DNA of 64,000 bases from JBBWZH01 sp035544115 (GTDB lineage: Bacteria > Actinomycetota > Actinomycetes > Mycobacteriales > CADCTP01), in contig OY970235.1 in the NCBI GenBank assembly GCA_963714145.1, positions 8,122,001 to 8,186,000 of the forward strand. The letters run 5' to 3'. A program made the translations under genes and the position numbers. Of the stretch, positions 26,267-37,062 are shown piece by piece (the first letter of the stretch is position 1; every line of letters begins with the position of its first letter). Below the pieces are notes generated by a model, which worked only from the letters and a program-made list of their open reading frames with translations, ran no database searches and had not been told where the DNA came from.

Positions 26267-26396
26267 CGCCCAGCCGGCGATGGCCGCCCGGAGCGCCCGC
26301 CGGCAGACCTCGGACCGGCTGATGCCGAGCCGGCGGGATCGTCGCTCGATCGCCTGTTTGAGGTCGGCCCGGTAGGCGGACGGTGGCCTTGGCCAC
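26267..26396 (-). pseudogene. Ribbon-helix-helix (CopG/antitoxin-like) fragment, frameshifted
   Basis: On the minus strand GTG 26396 opens VAKATVRLP; after skipping one base at about 26369 the reading continues ADLKQAIERRSRRLGISRSE and VCRRALRAAIAGW. That is the beta strand plus two helices of a ribbon-helix-helix DNA-binding protein of the antitoxin/CopG type. The frame then runs into the antisense of the TIM-barrel gene without a family end, so the gene is truncated or its end is unclear. No toxin is next to it. Small size keeps certainty low. Confidence 0.4.
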
Positions 26397-26451
26397 GTCA
26401 GTCGTCTTTTCGACGTCGGACGGCATCGTCAAGACTGAACGCCGGTCGCCG

Positions 26452-26457
26452 TAGGCT
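26452..26457 (+). promoter_or_regulatory. -10 hexamer TAGGCT of the proline dehydrogenase gene
   Basis: TAGGCT is followed by 6 bases and ATG 26464; leaderless start predicted. Confidence 0.5.
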
Positions 26458-26463
26458 GGGGGG

Positions 26464-27393
26464 ATGTTGCGTTCGGTGATTCTGGCGGCGGCGCGGAATC
26501 AGCAGGTCAAGCGGGTGGTGGCGGGCGCGCCGGTGAGTCGCAGCGTGGTCCGGCGGTACGTGGCGGGGGAGTCGACGGACGACGCCGTGCGGGTGACCGG
26601 GGAGCTGGTCGGCCAGGGGTTGACGGTCAGCCTGGATCACCTGGGGGAGGACACCGCGGACGCCGCGCAGGCCGCCACGATCGCCAAGGCGTACTGCACC
26701 CTGCTGGACCGGTTGTCCGGCGAAGGGCTGGCGGCCAAGGCCGAGTTCAGCGTGAAGCTGTCGGCGGTGGGGCAGGCGCTGCCCGGCGACGGCGAGCGGA
26801 TCGCGCTGGAGCACGCCCGGGAGATCGCCGAGGCGGCGCAGCGCGCCGGCACCACGGTCACCCTGGACATGGAGGACCACACCACCACCGACTCGACCCT
26901 GAGCATCCTGGGCGACCTGCGCGCCGACTACCCGGCCACCGGCGCGGTGCTGCAGGCGTACCTGCGCCGCACCGAGGGCGACTGCCGCGACCTGGCCTAC
27001 CCGGGGTCCCGGGTGCGGCTGTGCAAGGGCGCCTACGACGAGCCGGACACGGTCGCGTTCGGCAGCATGCACGAGGTCGACCTGTCCTACGTGCGCTGCC
27101 TGAACGTGCTGATGGCCGGCCCCGGCTACCCGATGGTCGCCTCGCACGACCCGCGGCTGATCGCGATCGCGGACGAGCGGGCCCGCTGGTACGGCCGGGC
27201 CCGGGGCAGCTACGAGTTCCAGCTGCTGTACGGGGTGCGGCCGGACGAGCAGCTGCGGCTGGCCGCGGCCGGCGAGACGGTCCGGGTGTATGTGCCGTAC
27301 GGCGCGGAGTGGTATGGCTACCTGATGCGCCGACTCGCCGAACGACCCGCGAACGTGAGCTTCTTCCTGCGCTCGCTGGTGTCCCGCGGATGA
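26464..27393 (+). CDS. putA: Proline dehydrogenase (FAD, single-function)
   Basis: 309 residues, the size of the stand-alone enzymes of Gram-positive bacteria. It oxidises L-proline to pyrroline-5-carboxylate (P5C), passing electrons to FAD and the respiratory chain. Signatures: VSLDHLGEDT, TVTLDMEDHT, RVRLCKGAYDEPD, MVASHDPRLI, FQLLYGVRPDEQ and the C-terminal VPYGAEWYGYLMRRLAERPA. Its TGA overlaps the ATG of proC, so an enzyme that makes P5C from proline and one that makes proline from P5C are translated together. Often the partner in Actinobacteria is P5C dehydrogenase, which is not seen here. Confidence 0.93.
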   Translation: MLRSVILAAARNQQVKRVVAGAPVSRSVVRRYVAGESTDDAVRVTGELVGQGLTVSLDHLGEDTADAAQAATIAKAYCTLLDRLSGEGLAAKAEFSVKLSAVGQALPGDGERIALEHAREIAEAAQRAGTTVTLDMEDHTTTDSTLSILGDLRADYPATGAVLQAYLRRTEGDCRDLAYPGSRVRLCKGAYDEPDTVAFGSMHEVDLSYVRCLNVLMAGPGYPMVASHDPRLIAIADERARWYGRARGSYEFQLLYGVRPDEQLRLAAAGETVRVYVPYGAEWYGYLMRRLAERPANVSFFLRSLVSRG

Positions 27394-28199
27394 GCCACCG
27401 GCTGGCTGTGCTGGGCGCCGGCAAGATCGGTGAGGCGCTGCTGTCCGGGCTGCTGCGGGCCGGTGTGCCGGCGTCCGACGTGCTGGTCACGATCCGCCGG
27501 CCGGAGCGCGGCAAGCAGCTCGCCGACCGGTACGGGGTGCGCCCGGTGCCCACCGCCGAGGCGGCCAGCACCGCGGACGTGCTGCTCGTCTGCGTGAAGC
27601 CGCAGGACATCGACACGCTGGTGGACGAGCTGGCGCCGCATGTGGGCCCGGGCACGCTGGTCGTCTCGCTGGCCGCGGGCATCCCGACGAGCTACTTCGA
27701 GAAGCGGCTGGCCCCGGGGGTCCCGGTGATCCGGGTGATGACCAACACCCCGGTGCTGGTAGACGAGGCGATGAGCGCGATCAGCCCCGGCTCGCACGCC
27801 GAGGAGCGGCACCTGGTGGTGACCGAGGAGCTGCTGCGTGCGGTCGGCAAGGTGATCCGGGTGCCGGAGGAGCAGCAGGACGCGGTGACCGCGCTGTCCG
27901 GCAGCGGCCCGGCCTACTTCTACTTCCTGGTCGAGGCCATGATCGATGCCGGCATCCTGCTCGGGCTGCCCCGGGCGGTGGCGGCCGATCTGCTGGTGCA
28001 GACCGCGCTCGGCGCCGCGGTGATGCTCCGGGACACCGGCGAGCATCCGGTGAAGCTGCGCGAGGCGGTCACCTCGCCGGCCGGCACCACGATCAACGCG
28101 ATCCGCGAGCTGGAGATCCACGCCGTCCGGGCCGCCCTGCTGGCCGCGATCGAGGCCGCCCGCGACCGCAGCCGCGAACTCGGCCGGCTGCACGAGTAG
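27390..28199 (+). CDS. proC: Pyrroline-5-carboxylate reductase
   Basis: 269 residues. Reduces P5C to proline with NADPH, the last step of proline synthesis. Signatures: nucleotide-binding LAVLGAGKIGEALLSGLLRA, VCVKPQDIDTLV, VIRVMTNTPVLV, the active-site ALSGSGPAYFYFLVEAMIDA and the C-terminal LREAVTSPAGTTINAIRELE. The ATG overlaps the stop of the proline dehydrogenase gene (ATGA). It belongs to the conserved Rv0500 position of the backbone. Confidence 0.95.
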   Translation: MSHRLAVLGAGKIGEALLSGLLRAGVPASDVLVTIRRPERGKQLADRYGVRPVPTAEAASTADVLLVCVKPQDIDTLVDELAPHVGPGTLVVSLAAGIPTSYFEKRLAPGVPVIRVMTNTPVLVDEAMSAISPGSHAEERHLVVTEELLRAVGKVIRVPEEQQDAVTALSGSGPAYFYFLVEAMIDAGILLGLPRAVAADLLVQTALGAAVMLRDTGEHPVKLREAVTSPAGTTINAIRELEIHAVRAALLAAIEAARDRSRELGRLHE

Positions 28200-28219
28200 C
28201 CGCCCGCACGGGTGGCCGG

Positions 28220-30598
28220 TCAGGGCGGGCCGGTCGGGTTGCCCGGCTGGGTGGCGTCCAGCTTGGCCCGGACCGCGTCGGCGTCGGGGTGCTCGAGCTC
28301 GGTGAGCAGATCCACCGCGCGCAGCCAGGCGGCGCGGGCAGCGGCCGGCTCGGCGGCCAGCTGCCCGTCGCCGAGCCGGGACAGCGCGTCCGCCTCGTGG
28401 TAGCGGTCGCTGGCCTCCCGGAACCGGTCCAGCGCGTACTCGTAGCACGTCACCGCCGCTGCCCGCTGGCCGAGTTGGTGGTGGATGTAGCCGAGGCTGT
28501 CCGCGGCGTGCGCCGCGCCGAGCCGGTCGCCGAGCCGGTCGAGCAGGTCGAGCGCCTGCTGGCAGTAGCCGAGCGCCGCGTGGTGGTCACCGCGCAGCGC
28601 GTGGCACCAGCCGATCTCGTTGAGCAGGACGGCCTGCCCGCGCTCGTGGCCAGCGGCCCGGAAGCCGGCCAGCGCCTGTTGGCCGTGTGCCAGCGCCTCG
28701 TCCAGCCGGCCCTGCTGCCCGAACAGCACGGTCAGGCTGTGGTGCGTGCGCGCCTGGCCGAGGTGGTCGCCGGCCCGGACGTACCCGCCCAGCGCCTGCT
28801 GGTGCTGCGCGTGCGCGGCGGCGAAGCGGCCCAGCCGCAGGTAGGCATGGGCCAGGTTGCGGTGCGCGTCCTCGGTGGCGCCCGGTTGGTCGAGCCGGTC
28901 GGCGACGGCCAGCGCGGCCTGCCAGACGATGGCCAGGTCGTTCCAGTGTCCGAGCCGGTCCAGGTACGCGTCGGTCGCCTCGGCCAGCTGCCAGACCGCG
29001 GTGGCCCGGCCGAGGCGGCTGGCCAGCCCGATCGCGGCCAACACGACGGCATGCTCGGCGGCCAGCCAGGCCAGCGCCTGGGCCGGGGTCTCCAGCGGCT
29101 CGACGCCCACCCCGGCGGCGGGGGCGGTCAGCGGCACCGGGGTGCGGTCGCGGTGCGGGTCCAGCAGCCGGTCGGCCGCCGAGCCGGTGTGCACGTAGTG
29201 GTCCAGCAGCCGGCTGATCGCGGCGTCCCGGTCGGCATCGCCGGTGCTCGCCGCGGCCAGCTCGGCGGCGTAGGCACGCAGCAGGTCGTGGCAGCTGAAC
29301 CGGCCGGCCGGGTGCTCGGCGAGCAGGCAGGCGCCGGTCAGCTCGGCCAGCAGCCGGCGGGCCGCGGTCGTGGGCGAGCCGGTCAGGCTGGCCGCGGCGG
29401 CGACCGAGACGTCCGGGCCGGGGTGCAGGCCGAGCAGCCGGAACAGCCGGGCGGCCGGCTCGCTCAGCGCGGCGACCGACCAGGAGAACACCGCCCGCAC
29501 GTCGGTGGCCGGGTCGCCGGCCGACAGCGCCGCCAGCCAGTCGCCGGCCGGGGCGAGCTCGGCCGCGAGCGCGCTGAGCGGGAGCGTCGGTCGGGTGGCC
29601 GCCCGGGCCGCGGCGATAGTGACGGCCAGCGGCAGGCCACCGCACCGGGCGAGGATCTGCTCGGCCGCGGCGGCCTCGCCGGCGAGCCGGTCCCGGCCGA
29701 TGCGGTGGCCCAGCAACCGGCGCGCGTCCGCCCCGCCGAGCGGCGCCAGCGCCAGCGGCCGCGCACCGCCGGCGGCGACCAGGCCGGTGAGCTGGCTGCG
29801 GCTGGTCACCAGCACCAGCGCGGTGGGGGTGCCGGGCAGCAGCGGGCGGGCCTGCTCGGCGTCCCGGACGTTGTCCAGCACGACCAGCACCCGGCGGTCG
29901 GCCAGCAGGCTGCGGTAGAGGCCGGCTTGCGCGTCCAGGCCGGCCGGGATCCGGGCCGCCGGCACCGCGAGCGCGTCCAGCAGCGCCCGGATGGCCTCGG
30001 CGGCGGACATCGCCTGGCCGCCGGGGTCGAACCCGCGCAGGTTCAGGTACAGCTGGCCGTCCGGGAACTGGTCGGCCACCCGGTGCGCCCAGTGCACGGC
30101 GAGCGTGGTCTTGCCGATCCCGGCCAGGCCCGAGATCGCCGCCAACGGCACCGCCGGGGACCGCCCGGCCGTGGCCAGCAGCGCGTCCAGTTCGGCCAGC
30201 TCACCGGCCCGGCCGGTGAAGCCGGCCACGTCGGCCGGCAGCTGGCGCGGCACGGTGCCGCCCGTGCCGGTGGCCGCCGTCCGGCCGCGGTGCTGCTCCT
30301 CGACCCGGTCCCGGGCGGTGGCGAGCGCGCCGCGCTCGACCGGGCTGGCACCGAGCAGCGCGATCAGGACGTCGAACCGGTCGGTGGGCGGCAGCGTCCG
30401 GCCGGAGACGTACTCGCCGACCGCGGCCTGCGACCAGCCGGCCCGATCGGCCAGCTCCCGGTAGGTCAGCTGCGACCCGCGCCGGCGGCGGGCCTCCCGG
30501 CGGCGCAACCGGCGCACCAGGCCGGCCAGCTCGGCCACCGTCCGGATGCCCGCGGCGGCCTCGACCAGCGCGTCCGCGGTGTCGAGCTCGCCCGTCAT
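28220..30598 (-). CDS. STAND NTPase regulator: HTH, NB-ARC, TPR (AfsR/SARP-relative)
   Basis: 792 residues. Order: XRE-like helix-turn-helix at about residues 40-75 ([20 protein letters not shown]), NB-ARC ATPase with Walker [12 protein letters not shown] at about 154-164, Walker [11 protein letters not shown] and GLPLAV motif, a winged helix region ([12 protein letters not shown]), then about six tetratricopeptide repeats from 570 to 790 (for example [20 protein letters not shown]). Such proteins act as signal-dependent switches, often for secondary metabolism or development. A defence role is possible for STAND proteins but no effector domain is fused. It is divergent from the secreted protease gene, which may be its target. 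Confidence 0.85.
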   Translation of the reverse strand: MTGELDTADALVEAAAGIRTVAELAGLVRRLRRREARRRRGSQLTYRELADRAGWSQAAVGEYVSGRTLPPTDRFDVLIALLGASPVERGALATARDRVEEQHRGRTAATGTGGTVPRQLPADVAGFTGRAGELAELDALLATAGRSPAVPLAAISGLAGIGKTTLAVHWAHRVADQFPDGQLYLNLRGFDPGGQAMSAAEAIRALLDALAVPAARIPAGLDAQAGLYRSLLADRRVLVVLDNVRDAEQARPLLPGTPTALVLVTSRSQLTGLVAAGGARPLALAPLGGADARRLLGHRIGRDRLAGEAAAAEQILARCGGLPLAVTIAAARAATRPTLPLSALAAELAPAGDWLAALSAGDPATDVRAVFSWSVAALSEPAARLFRLLGLHPGPDVSVAAAASLTGSPTTAARRLLAELTGACLLAEHPAGRFSCHDLLRAYAAELAAASTGDADRDAAISRLLDHYVHTGSAADRLLDPHRDRTPVPLTAPAAGVGVEPLETPAQALAWLAAEHAVVLAAIGLASRLGRATAVWQLAEATDAYLDRLGHWNDLAIVWQAALAVADRLDQPGATEDAHRNLAHAYLRLGRFAAAHAQHQQALGGYVRAGDHLGQARTHHSLTVLFGQQGRLDEALAHGQQALAGFRAAGHERGQAVLLNEIGWCHALRGDHHAALGYCQQALDLLDRLGDRLGAAHAADSLGYIHHQLGQRAAAVTCYEYALDRFREASDRYHEADALSRLGDGQLAAEPAAARAAWLRAVDLLTELEHPDADAVRAKLDATQPGNPTGPP

Positions 30599-30798
30599 CC
30601 GGACTCCCCACTGCCCACCCGTGCATCAGCAGCGTATTCCGGACATGCCCCCGCGAGCCGCCGATTCTGCCGATTTATGCCGCTGACCGGAATCCGACCC
30701 GGCCGCCGCCACGGGTTGGCACCGTACGGGGGCGGCGGTATGCGGCGGCCGCGGGGGGCGCGGACCGGACTCGACTCGGACCGAAGGGATCAGTCCAG

Positions 30799-32655
<1,857 letters not shown>

Positions 32656-32762
32656 CCGGCTCCGGGGGGTCGGGACCGCCCGGCCGGCGGACGCACGCCG
32701 GCCGGGCCGGTCCCGGCTTGGCCACGTCGAGACCGCGGCCGGGCCGGCCGGCGGCGCCCACC

Positions 32763-32768
32763 TACGAT
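32763..32768 (+). promoter_or_regulatory. -10 hexamer TACGAT of the macA-like gene
   Basis: TACGAT is followed by 6 bases and GTG 32775; leaderless start predicted. Confidence 0.5.
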
Positions 32769-32774
32769 GGGTCG

Positions 32775-34136
32775 GTGAGGCGACCCGGGTTCGGCGTTGC
32801 TGCCGTCGTCGCGGTGGTGCTGGGGGTGTCCGGGTGCACCGGAGACGGGAACGCCGGCATCGAGCTGGGCACCGTCGACCGGGCCACCGTCACCGAGGTG
32901 GTGGAGGCGCCGGCGAACGTGCAGGCGCGGGCGACCGTCACGGTGACCGCGACCGGCGACGGCACCGTCGGCAAGCTGTACGTGACCGACGGGCAGCGGG
33001 TGCCGGCCGGCGCGATCCTGGCCGTGATCTCCGCGCCGGACGCGCAGACCCGGCTGCGTACCGCCCGCGCCCAGGCGGCGCAGGCCGAGGCGGCGGCGCC
33101 GACCACGCCGCCGCGGATCGACCTGGGCGCCAGCCAGGGCCAGGCGGACACCAGCGCGAAGGGCGCCTTCGACGCGGCCCGCCGGGCCGCCGGGCAGATC
33201 CCGGACGCCCGGCTGAAGGCCGCCGCGCTGGCCCAGATCACCGCCGCGGAGAAGCAGTACGCGCTGGCCCGGGCGCAGGCACAGGCGGCGATCGAGGCGA
33301 TCAACACCGGGGTGGGCAACCTGTCCACCGCGCTGGGCGCGCTCACCGCGGCGCAGCGCGGCCAGGCCGAGGCGGCGGTGACCGCCGCGCAGCGGGCGGT
33401 GGACGCGCTCACCATCCGGGCGCCGATCGCCGGCGTGGTGCAGCTCGGCGGCACCGCCGGGTCGGGTTCCAGCTCCGGCTCGCTCGGCTCGGTGCTCGAC
33501 CAGTTGCCACCGGAGGTCCGCGACCAGGCCTCGTCCGCGCTCGGCACCGACGTCTCCGGCGGCTCGGCGCCGCAGGTGCAGACCACCGGGCCGGTGACCG
33601 CGGGGATGCCGGTGAGCACCGGGCTGCCGCTGGCCACCATCGTCGACACCGCGGTGCTCTCGCTGATCGCCGAGGTGGACGAGACCGACGTGCTGCTGGT
33701 CCGCCGCGGTGTGCACGCCGCGGCCGAGCTGGACGCGGTGCCCGGGGCCAGCTACCCGGCCACGGTGCAGGCGGTGGACCTGTCGCCGACCGCGTCCGCC
33801 CGGGGCGGGGTCAGCTACCGGGTGCGGCTCACCCTCGGGCACGGCAAGCTGGCCGACGGTCGGCCCGCGCCGGACCCGCGGCCGGGCATGAGCGCGGTGG
33901 CCGACCTGCAGGTGCGCACCGCCCGGGACGCGATCTCGGTGCCGTCCTCGGCGGTCACCCGGGTCGGCAACCTGGACGCGGTCTGGGTGGTCGCGGGCGG
34001 CCGCGCCGCGCGCCGCACGGTGACCGTCGGCACCCAGGGCGAGGACCTGGTCGAGATCACCAAGGGCCTGATCCCGGGTGAGCGGGTGGTGGTCCGCGGC
34101 GCCGACAAGGTCTCCGCCGGCCAGACCCTGTCGTGA
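32775..34136 (+). CDS. MacA/HlyD-like membrane fusion protein (lipoprotein)
   Basis: 453 residues. N-terminal signal with lipobox VLGVSGC (Cys about 19), two halves of a biotinyl-lipoyl-like domain (ATVTVTATGDGTVGKLYVTD and TIRAPIAGVVQLGGTAGSGS) separated by an Ala/Gln-rich helical hairpin, then beta-barrel and membrane-proximal regions (VPSSAVTRVGNLDAVWVVAG). This is the adaptor of a MacAB-type ABC exporter; in Gram-positives it joins permease and secreted substrate at the outer face. It is followed by the matching ATPase and permease genes. Confidence 0.85.
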   Translation: MRRPGFGVAAVVAVVLGVSGCTGDGNAGIELGTVDRATVTEVVEAPANVQARATVTVTATGDGTVGKLYVTDGQRVPAGAILAVISAPDAQTRLRTARAQAAQAEAAAPTTPPRIDLGASQGQADTSAKGAFDAARRAAGQIPDARLKAAALAQITAAEKQYALARAQAQAAIEAINTGVGNLSTALGALTAAQRGQAEAAVTAAQRAVDALTIRAPIAGVVQLGGTAGSGSSSGSLGSVLDQLPPEVRDQASSALGTDVSGGSAPQVQTTGPVTAGMPVSTGLPLATIVDTAVLSLIAEVDETDVLLVRRGVHAAAELDAVPGASYPATVQAVDLSPTASARGGVSYRVRLTLGHGKLADGRPAPDPRPGMSAVADLQVRTARDAISVPSSAVTRVGNLDAVWVVAGGRAARRTVTVGTQGEDLVEITKGLIPGERVVVRGADKVSAGQTLS

Positions 34137-34197
34137 CCCGGTCAGCCCGCCGGCTCCCCCGGCCGGCACCTGCGTTGCGCACTGCGGGGCCGGCCGC

Positions 34198-34881
<684 letters not shown>

Positions 34882-34988
34882 GCGCAGGCCGGCCGCGGCG
34901 GCGCCTGGACCGTCGCGACGCGCCCAGCGCGTCGCGGCGGGAAGGCGTCGACTTAGCGGCCGGCCGGAGCGAACCGGGCGAAACAATG
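34882..34988. repeat. Degenerate copy of the structured intergenic repeat
   Basis: Immediately after the ATPase stop. It contains gcggcgcctggacc, a strong hairpin CGCGACGCGC-cca-GCGCGTCGCG, gaaggcgtcgac, ggagcgaaccggg and aaacaatga, in the same order as the related parts of the repeat at 36223-36453 (gcggcgtctggact, an imperfect gcaacg/cgttgc hairpin, gaagacgtcgcg, gcgcagcgaacggg, gaacacagtga). Confidence 0.55.
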
Positions 34989-35032
34989 ACGGCTGCGGGC
35001 CGGCGCCCGCGGATCCGGTCCGGAGCCGGGCG

Positions 35033-36224
35033 ATGAGGCTGGCCGAGGCCTGGCGGGTGGCGTTCGGGTCGCTCGCGGCGAACCGGCTGCGCAGCGCGCT
35101 GACCATGCTCGGCGTGATCATCGGGGTGTCCGCGGTGGTGCTGCTGGTGGCCATCGGCACCGGCGCCAAGCTGGAGGTGGAGGCCCAGGTGCAGGGCCTG
35201 GGCAGCAACCTGCTGCTGGTCGTGCCCGGTGAGCTGAGCTTCGGCGCCTCGCCGACCAGCAGCCGGCTGACGCTGTCCGATGTGGACGCGGTGGCCCGGC
35301 TGGTCGGCAACCGGGAGGCGGTGGCGGCGACCGTGACCAGCGGCGAGGAGCTGCGGGCCGGCAGCCACGAGGTGTTCGTCACCGTGCAGGGCACCACCGA
35401 GACGGTGCCGCAGGTGTTCTCCCGCCCGCTGGCCCGCGGCGAGTACCTGCGCCGGTCCGATGTGGACACCCGGCGCCGGGTGGTGGTGCTCGGCGCGTCC
35501 ACCGCGGACCAGTTGTTCGCCGACCGGGACCCGATCGGCCGGCAGGTCTCGGTGGCCGGCGTCCGGTTCCGGGTGATCGGCGTGCTGGCCCGGACCGGCA
35601 CCTCGTCCTTCGGCGGCCCGGACCCGGACCTGACCGCGTACATCCCGATCACCGCGGCGCAGCGGCTGCTCGGCACCACCCGGGTGGACGGCCTGGCCGT
35701 GAAGGCGCCCAGCCTGGACGGGATCAACGAGCTCGGCGCCCAGATCAAGGCGATGCTGTCGGAGCGCTACCCGGGGGAGAAGTTCTCCGCGGTCACCCAG
35801 GAGCAGATCCTCGGCGTGGTCGGCCAGATCCTCGGCCTGCTGACGCTCGTGCTGGTCGCGATCGCCAGCATCAGCCTGCTGGTCGGCGGGGTCGGGATCA
35901 CCAACATCATGCTGGTCAGCGTCCGGGAGCGGACCCGGGAGATCGGCTTGCGCAAGGCGGTCGGCGCCCGGCAGCGGGACATCCTGCTGCAGTTCCTGAT
36001 CGAGGCGGTGCTGCTCACCACGGCCGGCGGGCTGGCCGGGATCGGGCTGGGCATCGGCGGCGCGATGGTGATCGACCGGCTGTCCCCGATCCCGGCGGTG
36101 ATCAGCCTGGTGGTCGCTGCTGCTGGCGTTCGGGGTGTCCGCCGGGGTGGGCGTGTTCTTCGGGGTGGCGCCGGCCCGCCGCGCCGGCAAACTGGACCCG
36201 GTCACCGCCCTGCGCACCGAGTGA
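35033..36224 (+). CDS. ABC transporter permease, MacB/FtsX type, frameshifted near the end
   Basis: About 396 residues after repair. N-terminal membrane helix with the family start [20 protein letters not shown], a large outer MacB periplasmic-core-like domain (residues about 45-250), and three C-terminal helices ([40 protein letters not shown], then the last). The last helix leaves the frame at about base 36118, where one extra base follows GTCGCT; the +1 frame gives [20 protein letters not shown] and [11 protein letters not shown], the canonical FtsX end. It forms an exporter with the preceding adaptor and ATPase. Confidence 0.88.
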
Positions 36225-36453
36225 GCGGAGCGCAGCGGCGTCTGGACTGAGGCAACGCGCCGACGAAGTCGTTGCGCGGGGCCGAGGGAAGACGTCGCGT
36301 CTGGCGCGGAGCGCAGCGAACGGGGAACACAGTGAGTGAGCGGAGCGGAGCGCAGCGGCGTCTGGACTGAGGCAACGCGCCGACGAAGTCGTTGCGCGGG
36401 GCCGAGGGAAGACGTCGCGTCTGGCGCGGAGCGCAGCGAACGGGGAACACAGT
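36223..36453. repeat. Tandem duplicated 111-base repeat, period 120
   Basis: Bases 36223-36333 and 36343-36453 are identical over 111 bases, separated by 9 bases. Each copy holds gagcggagcgcagcggcgtc, an imperfect hairpin around gaagt (gcaacg ... cgttgc) and a second gcgcagcgaacgggg element. The first copy overlaps the permease stop codon. Together with the relic at 34882-34988 this is a repeat family in the intergenic spaces of the exporter operon. The rest of this 344-base gap (36454-36568) is the control region of the next gene. Confidence 0.85.
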
Positions 36454-36473
36454 TCCGGGGATCGCAGCAGTCA

Positions 36474-36550
36474 CACGTGTACCGCTACGCTTCGGCTAGC
36501 ACGTGCGTGTCTGTTGCTCGCCGGTGGGGAAGCCGGCGACCCGACACGTG
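36474..36550. promoter_or_regulatory. Three CACGTG palindromes upstream of the HTH/bS22 genes
   Basis: CACGTG occurs at 36474-36479, 36500-36505 and 36545-36550. The second is followed by gtgtc and the third preceded by ga, giving GACAC elements on either strand. The cluster lies in the 90 bases before ATG 36569 and is a candidate binding region; the factor is unknown. Confidence 0.4.
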
Positions 36551-36568
36551 CCAAAGGTTTGGTGACGT

Positions 36569-36877
36569 ATGTCGTCGACGCGTCCCGTCCCCGGCGGCCA
36601 GCGGCCGCCGGCTGCCCGGCCGACCCGAGTCCAGGCGCCGGCCGACGCCGCGCCCGACCCGGGGCCGGCGGCGGTGCCATCCCGGGATGGCCCGCTCGCG
36701 CAGGTCAAGTTCCTCACCGTGGCCGAGGTCGCGGCGCTGATGCGGGTGTCCAAGATGACCGTGTACCGGCTGGTGCATTCCGGCGAGCTGACCGCCGTCC
36801 GGGTCGGCCGGTCGTTCCGGGTGCCGGAAAAGGCCGTGCACGACTACCTGCGGGACGCGTTCATCGAGGCCGGCTGA
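36569..36877 (+). CDS. Excisionase-family helix-turn-helix protein (Rv0500A-like)
   Basis: 102 residues. The first about 40 are Pro/Ala-rich; then one MerR/excisionase-like winged helix: FLTVAEVAALMRVSKMTVYR, LVHSGELTAVRVGRSFRVPE and KAVHDYL. The family also contains the developmental regulator BldC, but the closest match from memory is Rv0500A, which is likewise followed by the tiny bS22 gene. A DNA-binding regulator, target unknown. Because no phage genes are near, a real excisionase function is unlikely. Confidence 0.85.
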   Translation: MSSTRPVPGGQRPPAARPTRVQAPADAAPDPGPAAVPSRDGPLAQVKFLTVAEVAALMRVSKMTVYRLVHSGELTAVRVGRSFRVPEKAVHDYLRDAFIEAG

Positions 36878-36899
36878 CGACCGGGCGCGCCGGGCCAGG

Positions 36900-36905
36900 T
36901 AGGCT
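36900..36905 (+). promoter_or_regulatory. -10 hexamer TAGGCT of the bS22 gene
   Basis: TAGGCT ends 8 bases before ATG 36914; suggests that bS22 has its own leaderless transcript. Confidence 0.5.
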
Positions 36906-36913
36906 CTCGCGCC

Positions 36914-37012
36914 ATGGGCTCGGTCATCAAGAAGCGTCGCAAGCGGATGGCAAAGAAGAAGCACCGGAAGCTGCTGAAGCGCACCAGAGTGCAGCGTCGT
37001 AACAAGAAGTAG
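36914..37012 (+). CDS. Small ribosomal subunit protein bS22 (AURKAIP1/COX24 domain, Rv0500B-like)
   Basis: Only 32 residues: it begins [19 protein letters not shown] and ends [10 protein letters not shown]; more than half the residues are Lys or Arg. It matches the actinobacterial AURKAIP1/COX24-domain mini-protein first noted as Rv0500B, later seen as an extra protein (bS22) in mycobacterial 30S subunits near the decoding site. It is too short for standard gene finders. The place after the excisionase-like gene agrees with the M. tuberculosis order. Confidence 0.9.
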   Translation: MGSVIKKRRKRMAKKKHRKLLKRTRVQRRNKK

Positions 37013-37062
37013 CTCCAGCCGGCTGACAACGGCGTCAGTTGGGATCGCGAAGGACGGCGCGG

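Noticed and set aside
36569..36877. Phage or integrative element excisionase
   Set aside because: No integrase, att-like repeats or phage genes nearby, and the gene belongs to the conserved Rv0500A-bS22 pair.
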